Source: Acidobacteria bacterium CG_4_9_14_3_um_filter_49_7 (GTDB taxonomy: Bacteria; Acidobacteriota; Holophagae; Thermotomaculales; Thermotomaculaceae). From it: a DNA stretch of 8,071 bases. The stretch is taken from NCBI GenBank assembly GCA_002789615.1, contig PFTO01000211.1, forward strand, positions 14,950 to 23,020, given 5' to 3'. Made by a program: the position numbers and the translations under genes. Below are positions 1-8,071 of the stretch, piece after piece; the first letter of the stretch is position 1, and each line of letters begins with the position of its first letter. Below the pieces are notes generated by a model. The model searched no databases. It was given only the letters and a program-made list of their open reading frames with translations, and was not told the origin of the DNA.

Positions 1-1070
1 AGCGATATCGCCCCCGCAGGTGCTTCGGGGCGTATGCGCTGGACCTGAATAGCGGAGAAGTGGAACGAATTCTTTCCATCAACACTATCCTGGCGACCGG
101 AGGCATCGGTGCCGTTTACCTTCATTCCACCAATCCGAAGGGCGCAACCGGGGACGGTGTTGCCATGGCTTATCGGGCGGGGATTCCAATTATCAACAGT
201 GAATTTGTACAATTTCACCCCACAACCCTCTACCTGGCAGATAGTAACGAACGATTTCTGATTTCAGAATCCGTTCGCGGGGAAGGTGCTGTTCTGGTGG
301 ATCGGCAGGGCAAGGCGTTCATGCGTGATTTTCACCCGGATGCGGACCTGGCACCCCGTGACGTTGTGGCAAGGGCGATTTTCACGAAAATGCTCAACGA
401 AGACGCGCCCAATATGTATCTGGATCTGTCCAGGGTGGAAAAAGACATGGATTTCGCGTCCCGTTTCCCCAATATCACAAAGACCTGCCGTGAGAGAGGT
501 ATACGGGTTCCGGATGATGCGATCCCGGTTGTACCGGCAGCCCATTATTTTTGCGGTGGGATTAAGAGCGATACCGACGGATCGACGGGGGTATCGGGTC
601 TCTACGCGATCGGGGAATGTGCCTGCACCGGGCTCCACGGGGCCAATCGGCTTGCCTCCACTTCACTGCTGGAGGGACTGGTCTGGGGAGTGGAGGCGGC
701 TCACCAAATTGCGGGAAAAAAGGAAAAGGTTTCGTCGGAACGAACCCGTTTCATTCCCGAATGGGACATGCCGGCCGGTGTTACGGCAGATCCCATCCTC
801 ATCCAGAACGATGTGCGCCAATTGAAAACCACGACATGGAATTATGTGGGAATTATCCGGAACCATTCCCGCCTGAACCGGGCAAAACAGGACCTTTCCC
901 AGCTTTTTGACTCCATTGATGTTTTTTATCGACAGAACCGTATTTCCCGTCCCCTTCTGGAGCTTCGCAACATGATCACGGTTGCCCGTATCATTGCTTT
1001 GGCCGCCGGACGCAATTCCCGGAGTGTTGGATGCCACTTTCTGGAGTCCGGGCCGGACTCCAGAAAGTGA
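1..1070 (+). CDS. nadB: L-aspartate oxidase (NadB), 5' end cut by the window
   Basis: NadB is a soluble FAD enzyme that oxidises L-aspartate to iminoaspartate, the first step of de novo NAD synthesis; quinolinate synthase NadA uses the product. The frame is open from base 3 and reads RCFGAYALDLNSGE before the GTG at 60, so that GTG is internal and roughly the first 200 residues are missing, including the FAD-binding Rossmann motif. Counting from the codon at 60, one sees ILATGGIG (9-16), QFHP with H53, SESVRGEGA with E70 and R73, LAPRD with R100, VPAAHYFCGG with H162, and HGANRLAS with R197. These align with the E. coli active-site residues H244, E260, R290, H351 and R386; a serine (69) stands where E. 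coli has T259. VPAAHY and the helical tail (VGIIRN, LLELRN) favour NadB over succinate dehydrogenase or fumarate reductase flavoproteins. The last eleven residues, HFLESGPDSRK, are encoded by a palindrome and look unlike the usual family C-terminus. No nadA or nadC is visible here. Confidence 0.95.
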   Translation, partial: RYRPRRCFGAYALDLNSGEVERILSINTILATGGIGAVYLHSTNPKGATGDGVAMAYRAGIPIINSEFVQFHPTTLYLADSNERFLISESVRGEGAVLVDRQGKAFMRDFHPDADLAPRDVVARAIFTKMLNEDAPNMYLDLSRVEKDMDFASRFPNITKTCRERGIRVPDDAIPVVPAAHYFCGGIKSDTDGSTGVSGLYAIGECACTGLHGANRLASTSLLEGLVWGVEAAHQIAGKKEKVSSERTRFIPEWDMPAGVTADPILIQNDVRQLKTTTWNYVGIIRNHSRLNRAKQDLSQLFDSIDVFYRQNRISRPLLELRNMITVARIIALAAGRNSRSVGCHFLESGPDSRK

Positions 1071-4000
1071 TGGGTGATGAGTGAAGGGTGAAGGGTTGGA
1101 AAAAGACGGGAAAGGGGCTATTGCATTTCTCGTCATCTGAGTACCTTGTGAAGCTATTTCCCACACTTTTTCCAGCTTCCGCCACTCGCAACTCTGTAGA
1201 GTTGAGGTAGGAGTAGAGCTAAGAAAAATCAGGGTCCTGGTTATTTCCGGTTCTCTTTCTTTTTCCGGTCAAAACACTTCTCTTCACTCTTCACTCATCA
1301 CCCATCACAGCGGCAATGCCGCTTTTTGTCATCAAACAGTGAAAGGGTGGGTAAAACTTACCTAAAACACTCAGAATATGCCGACAAAAGCAGGTACAGT
1401 TTTTGCATAAGTAATGAATGGAAATGAAATTCGAGGGAGGGGATATGGAAAAGGAAAGTGGGTTTTCTCTGATTGAAGTCCTGATTGCGGCGACAATTTT
1501 CTCCATTGGCCTGATTGCACTGGCCGGTGCGCAATTGGTTTCAATCCGGTCAACCCAGAGTGATTACAACTTCACAATGGCTACTTCTCTGGTACAGCAG
1601 CAGATTGAAGGTCTACACGCTGGGGGGTCTGCCAGCCTCGTGAATGGAAACGACGGGCCATTGGACATGCTGGGGAGAACTGCGGCGGACTACACGAATG
1701 CACCGGACGCTGCCGATTTTCTCTTCAACCGGACATGGACCTGCACACCCGCCAACCCGGGAACCGGTAATCCCTGCCTGGTTCACGTAGAGGTCAGATG
1801 GCTCGAGGCGCGAACCGGCAATAACCGCATGGTGTCGTCAGATGCCATCATTACGCCGTGAGGAGGAAAGTATGATCAAACGAACCGAGAAGGGTTTCAG
1901 CCTTACGGAACTCCTGGTGGCGGTTGTCGTCGGGGGCATTATAATGGCTGGGATCTATTCCGCCTTCATGAGCTCGATTAACGTTTTTTCCTCCCAGCAG
2001 GAAATTAGCCAGATGCAGTTTAATGCCAAGGCTGTAACCAGTTTCCTGAAGGAAAAGCTGGCCAATGCGGGAAGCGGAGTACCGACCGAGGTGCCTATTC
2101 CTCCCGTGGTCTTTTTGAACAATGCGTCCACAGTCAGCGCTGCCCGTTATCTCAACGGTGCCGATGCCATCCAGATTCGCATGTACGGCAATATGGGGGA
2201 AATAATGAGGGTGACCAATTACAATAATCCCTCTGCGACGGCACGATTGAGACAGCCAAATCCCGTCGATGTAAACCCCGTAAACGGTCAGAATACATCA
2301 GTCGGAAATCTGTTATTGGTATGGAACCCGGGGACTTCGGAATACAAACTGGCAGAAATTACCAGTGTTGTGGAAGTGGCCACTGGCGGGAGCGGAACTG
2401 GAAATGATACCAAGGTAAACTTCTCTCCGGGTCTTTCTATCTATAACGACCCCAGCGGTTTGGGGGCCGATTATACCGGCGGAAACGCCATGATGATTGA
2501 TCAGAGCGCCATGAATACATTGACATTTTTTGTGGATACCAACGGAGTGCTTCGAATGACCGACGGTTACTTTAACCTGCAAAATCCGGCAGATCCTCTC
2601 AACGTGTCGGCATTGCCGCTACTGGACAATGTGGAAGATTTTCAGATTCAGATCGGCTACGATACCAGTGTCACCCCAGACAATATTGTTGACAACTGGA
2701 GCTGGACTTATGACCCGGCCACCAATACGCCGAATCTCAACCGGGCACTGGTGCTTCGTTGCTACCTGCTGGCCCGTTCTCAGCGGACGGAGCGCTTCGT
2801 CAGCAACGTCTCCCGCCCGGACATTGACCCGGACGACGGTGTCACATATGCCGGTGCGCCGGATAATGTACGTCGCCGGATGTATTCTTTTACGATTCAG
2901 CTTAGAAACCGGCTGAACTGATGGAAAGAGGGGTAAAATATGCAAAAAAACAGTGAAAGAGGGGGCGCGGTGCTCATCACCACCATCCTGATCCTGATGA
3001 TCAGTGCGGTAATTGCGATATCGTTACTGAATTCTTCCCGGGTGGGGTCAAGAGTCAGCTCCAATTATAAGCTCCAGGAAAATGCCTATAACGTGGCGGA
3101 AGCCGGGTTTGAGCGGGTAAGGAGCCAGATTCTGAACTTTGCTTCCGTATCCGGCCAACTTTTTTTTGACCCGGCAAGTGTGAACACGTTGTACGACCCG
3201 AATTTCAATAACTACGGCCAGATTACCGGTGGTGGCGGGCTGTATGCCAGTTACTACGGCAACTATCCCCAGTACAAGGGAACTATGCCCATTACCCTTC
3301 CGGGCGGCCAGACGCTGACCGGAGAGTGGTATGTGAGGATTATTGACAACGACCTCATCTGCAATGAGCCATTGTCGGGAGACTACCTCCAGGGCGATTA
3401 TCTGAATGTGCAGAAGATCAAGGATGTCCTGGGCAGTACTGCCGCCGGCAGTGAGGACCGGATTCAGCAGATGAACGGTATCATCTTGAACTGCGGGGAA
3501 TTGAGCAACGGCGGGGTGGGCAATTGTAACGACATGCCCACCATTGATTTTTCACAGAACGAGGACAATTCGGTGTTTGTAGAGTCCCGGGGGATTATCC
3601 GCCAGGGAAACCAGATCGTGGCATCCCGTCTGGTTAGAGTGTTGGTTCATACCGACGACAGCGGCGGCGGTGGACGGAACCCGGCCCAAAAGGGTGGTTC
3701 TGCCGGCGGTACCCGGTCTAATGTCTCCGGGAGCGGCGCGCCAACCGGCTGGGGAAACTGAGGTAAAGGGAGAATGATATGAGAAAAAGAATAAAGACAG
3801 TTTTGATGTTTCTGATTGTGGGGATGACGGTCGCCGCCATTGCGGGTGGGAAAATCTACGACCCCATGGATGTGTTCAAGCGGGATGTCCCGCCCAACAT
3901 CCTGGTGGTGGTGGATAACTCCGGGTCCATGACTGCGGACACCAACAACCACTACTTTTCAACCTACAACAGCTTGTCCTCAGTGTATCCGGGCCTAAGC

Positions 4001-7000
4001 GGAGTCACTCTTTATAAAAGCCGCGCCGCGCATAACTACACCAGCGCGTTTGGGTCCATGTGGGCATACAACGAGCCCACACAGGTTTCCGTGCTGACAT
4101 ATGGTGCGATGGACAGTGCAGCGGACCTCACCGGAACCACAACCAGGACCTTTGTGATGCCCATTTCCGCCACCGGGAAAGTCAGTTTTGTTTCTCTGGA
4201 TATCATGTTTGATGATATATCTGACGGTGTAAATGGACTGGATAACATTACGTCGATGATACTTGAGGACCCGTCCGGTCGGCAGGTAGAAGTGCTGAAC
4301 ATTATCCAGGGGAAATACAACCAGACACTTAGAAATGTAACTTATTCCAACAACCTTTCCGTGGATTCAATTACCAGGGATAGCACAACATACGATCTCT
4401 ACCATAAGTGCTTTCGGATGGCGATTGGCGGGGCAAATATCAATGATGATACAGTGCCGAACAGTGAAAAATACTTTCGCGGGTTGGAGAAAAACGGGAC
4501 CTGGCGCCTGATGGTTAGCCATCAGGGTTCCGACAAACTTTACATCCGGGCGGCCAAGCTGGGGATGGACCCGGTATTGTCCAAGTTCACGGTGATGAAG
4601 TCCGTGCTTCAGGACGTGTTCCGGCGGGCAAAAAATGCCCGGTTTGCCTTCGGCGCCTATAAGACTTACTGGAAAAACGTAGATACACAACAGCTGCCCG
4701 ACCATACTTCTCACAGTATCTACAGCTACTATGCCAGTAGTTCGGATACGTCCTATTTTGGCGCGGAAATTCTGGAGGGCTTCCCTTCTGATCCCATGGC
4801 CACCATGGACAACCGCGCGGACATTCTGGACTGGGTGGACATGAGTGTCAATCAGAGTAATGCCGGAGACTGGAGTTACGGGGCAAGTCCAAAGCCCAAG
4901 GACATTTTTGCTGTTACCTGGACCCCCATCGGGGGTACTTTCCGGGACATTAATACTGACCTGGGCCCCATCATCAACGGTGACCCCTCCGGCGAATGCC
5001 GGAACTACTCTGTTATTTACCTCACAGATGGATATTGCACCCGCGGCACCTGCACCACGTCTTACATCACGGGGAAGATCGACGACATCTATCGCATGCA
5101 CACGGTCAACAAGGACCTGAACGGAGACGGCGTCATCAACGGTGACGACTTCATTCCCACTCCGTCTTACATCATCGGTTTCGCCATGGGCACAAACTCA
5201 TCGACATTGAACGCCTATGCCGCGGCAGGCCATACAGACGGGAACCCGAATCTGGCGGGAGATCAGGCCTATATGCCGGATGACGCGGATTCCCTTCTCC
5301 AGGTGTTTAGGGATGCTATCGCCAGTGCCAGCATCCAGACGTTTACCGGGGAGACACAGGTGATCCCGATTAAGTTGAGACAGGATTTGCAGAACAAGAA
5401 AGACAGCAACAGCAGTCTCTATCTGGTCTGGCAGGATCATGCGGAGGATGCAATTGTCCAGAACTATTTTACCTACTCCAACGGAGACGGCTTCAAGGGA
5501 CATTTGAAGGCATATGGCATCCTGAAGCCTGACGGTACACTCCTTGGCAACAACCAGTATCGGCCCCTCTGGGATGTGTCGAACTGGTCGGAAATTCTGC
5601 GGGATGACCAGGGGCAGCCGCTGTCTGCAACCCCGGTGAGTCGCAGGGGTACCATTGATGAGCGGATTGACCACATCAAGACGTACATCACACCGGACCC
5701 TACAAAAACTAACTATGTGGGCAGCGCGGCAGCGAAAGTCCCGTTCCGGGAATCTTTCCGCTGTATTGTGACGCCGAGTTCGGCAAGCAATGGCAGTGGG
5801 CTGATATATCTGAATAGGTACTCCTACAACAACAAGGCAGATCGTTATCTCCCTTCTTCCCAGCTGATCAACTTCGTAATGGGACAAACTGGTATTCAGA
5901 CAGCAGCCGAGGCGATCCAGTTTATTGATTTTCTCCAGACCAAGACCATGGGGGACTCCACCTTTTCCACCCCGGCTGTTATTGGCGATCCCGATTCTTT
6001 TTACCCGGATGACACATATGGCACCTTTGCGAGCAATTACAAAGACAGGCAGAAAGTCATCTATATCGGAGCCAATGACGGGATGCTCCACTGTCTGGAT
6101 GCGCATACCGGTGATGAAATGTGGGCATTTATCCCCTACGACATCTTTCCCAGGCTGATGAACATTTTCAACGAGTACAAATTGACAGGAGACCTGTCCG
6201 GTCAGCCCGACCCCAAGGTTGCCAGCGTGGACGCTTTGGGCCGGAAACCCCATTACTATTATCTGGCCAGTTCTTCCCGGTACACCGACATTAAGAACGC
6301 CCAGGGAGATTGGATGACGATTCTGACTATCGGTGAGGGTGGTGGCGGCAATGCCTATACTACCTTGAATGTGACAAAGCCGGAAATCGCCGGATTCAAC
6401 GGTGATGGAAATTTTTATCCGGGGAGCGACTCGGTTACACCAGCCGATCCCATGGATAACCCTTCCCAGATTTCCCTGGTGTATGCCATCGATAACGGGA
6501 GCAACCTCTATCTCTGGTCTACGGCTTCCAGTGCCCAGTTCAGTGATATGGGTGAAACCTGGTCCACACCTTCCTATACGCGCTACGACAAAGACAACTT
6601 TGTGGGCTATTTTGGCTCCGGTTATCCCGGCTTTGGCGGCAGCGGGGGGACGCTGTACGTTGTGAACTTAAGCAACGGGGACAAGCTGGATGAAAAATCT
6701 ATCACTTCTGGAAGCAGTATCATGTGCTCACCGGGGGCACTTACAGGAATAGACAACACAGTGTATGCAATCTATTTTGGTGATACCACCGGTGGGTTGT
6801 GGCGCTATGTGCCTGACCTCAGCGGTATCGGCTCACTGAGCAGCAGCCACATGGAGAAAATTTTTCAATCCATGTATGGCACCACTATTTTTGACACTCC
6901 GGCCCTGTTGCTGGATTCCACCGGTGCGGTCTGGATTTCCACTGGAGAAATGGGATCGGAGGCAGGCGGAAACGTAATAGATGATTCGGTTCTCTACACG

Positions 7001-8071
7001 GTGAAGGATGATGCCGGCTACGACCAGCACCCGGCCCCGGTTTATACCTCCGCAGATATGGTGGATCTGAACGCCTTTGAAGCGGCCAACGGAGTGAACA
7101 CTGTAGTCAGTCGGGACGACGTCATGGGTCCGGATGACAAGGGGTATTTTTTCCAGTTACCGGTCCGGGAAACCCTGTTTACAAGCCCGATTATTACCGG
7201 CTACACACTGAACCAGCTGGCCTATACCACAACACTGTACTTGACCTACCGCTACCCGCAGCAAGGCAACTACTGCTCCCTCGGTGAGTCCAACCTCTAT
7301 ATCTTCGGCCTGGCGTCCATGTTCATTGCCGATGAAGAAGGGGACAACAATGGCGCCAACCTCGTGGGTGAAGGAAAGCCGGGAAGCCCGTTCGAGAGTG
7401 AATCCGGAGATATCTGGCTCAACACTCCCAGTGGCCCGGTCCGTGTTGTGAATGCCCAGGGAGCGGGACTCGGTACCAGCTCAACAATTCAAGATATCAA
7501 CGCCCAGACGCTGGGAAGGAGCGGCGGATGGTATACAAAATGAACAAATGCCGAAGAGAAAAGGGTTATTCACTGATAGAACTGCTGGTGGTGGTTGCCA
7601 TTCTGGCTGTTGTCATGGCGGTTGCTGCATTTTCATACCGCACCGCCATGCGGGCAACCCGGGTAAAGCAGGGCCTGTCTGATCTCTACGACGGATTTTC
7701 CCGGTGCCGCAGCGAGGCAATTATTCAGAACGGGGACATCACGGTAGTTTACACCCCGGCGGATCGCACTGTAACATTTACACAGGGCGCGACTGTTTTG
7801 AGCCGGATTGTATTCAGCAACACAACTGTGGACCCCGGGAACCCGAAGGACGGGGCGGATTATCATTTTGAAGAATACACGGTGATTCGGTCCAATGCCC
7901 GGGACGGGTCTACTGCGGTAACCGGTCTGGATGTGGATGGGGACGGAGTGAATGACAGCATCCCCATTCTCGCCGACGCGGCTGTAAACATCACCATTCA
8001 GCAAACCGGTTTCATAAATGGTGTTGGCAATGCCTCTGCTGTTCTGCTGATGCACCAGGGGGATATTGACG

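Overview
The window shows a mid-GC Gram-negative bacterium. It holds the 3' part of an NAD-biosynthesis gene (nadB), a gene-free spacer rich in repeats, and then a tightly packed block of type IV pilus minor-pilin and tip-adhesin genes. All genes are on the + strand. The combination of a pilV-pilW-pilX-pilY1 block, a sigma-54-type promoter and the style of the proteins would fit a deltaproteobacterium (Desulfobacterota) or a related proteobacterium. Nothing in the window fixes the taxon, so this is inference.

Region 1 (1-1070): L-aspartate oxidase, cut by the left edge of the window. The active-site landmarks of the family are present. Its last codons lie inside a perfect 17-bp inverted repeat (1035-1069), and its stop codon lies in the first unit of a heptanucleotide tandem repeat.

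Region 2 (1071-1444): no credible gene. Two clusters of four 7-bp repeats face each other (1067-1094 and 1281-1308), about 186 nt apart, like the ends of a small palindromic element. An intrinsic terminator follows directly (1309-1327). Further on is a well-formed -24/-12 (sigma-54) promoter at 1392-1407, whose predicted transcript begins about 27 nt upstream of the first pilin gene.

Region 3 (1445-8071): a probable single operon. Its products are a PilV-like minor pilin, a PilW-like minor pilin, a PilX-like minor pilin, a 1254-residue PilY1-type tip protein, and a FimT/GspH-like pseudopilin cut by the right edge. Gaps between genes are 10, 18 and 17 nt, and the last pair overlaps by 16 nt. 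Each gene has its own Shine-Dalgarno sequence. In the known systems, the minor pilins form a priming complex that starts pilus assembly and carries PilY1 at the tip, where it takes part in adhesion, surface sensing and control of retraction.

I see no wholly new system here. The most interesting points are the domain make-up of PilY1 (a probable P-domain-like beta-sandwich in the metal-binding loop of its von Willebrand A domain, plus a dockerin-like calcium loop), a calcium-loop motif in the terminal pseudopilin, the sigma-54 promoter, and the repeat element that has shaped the 3' end of nadB.
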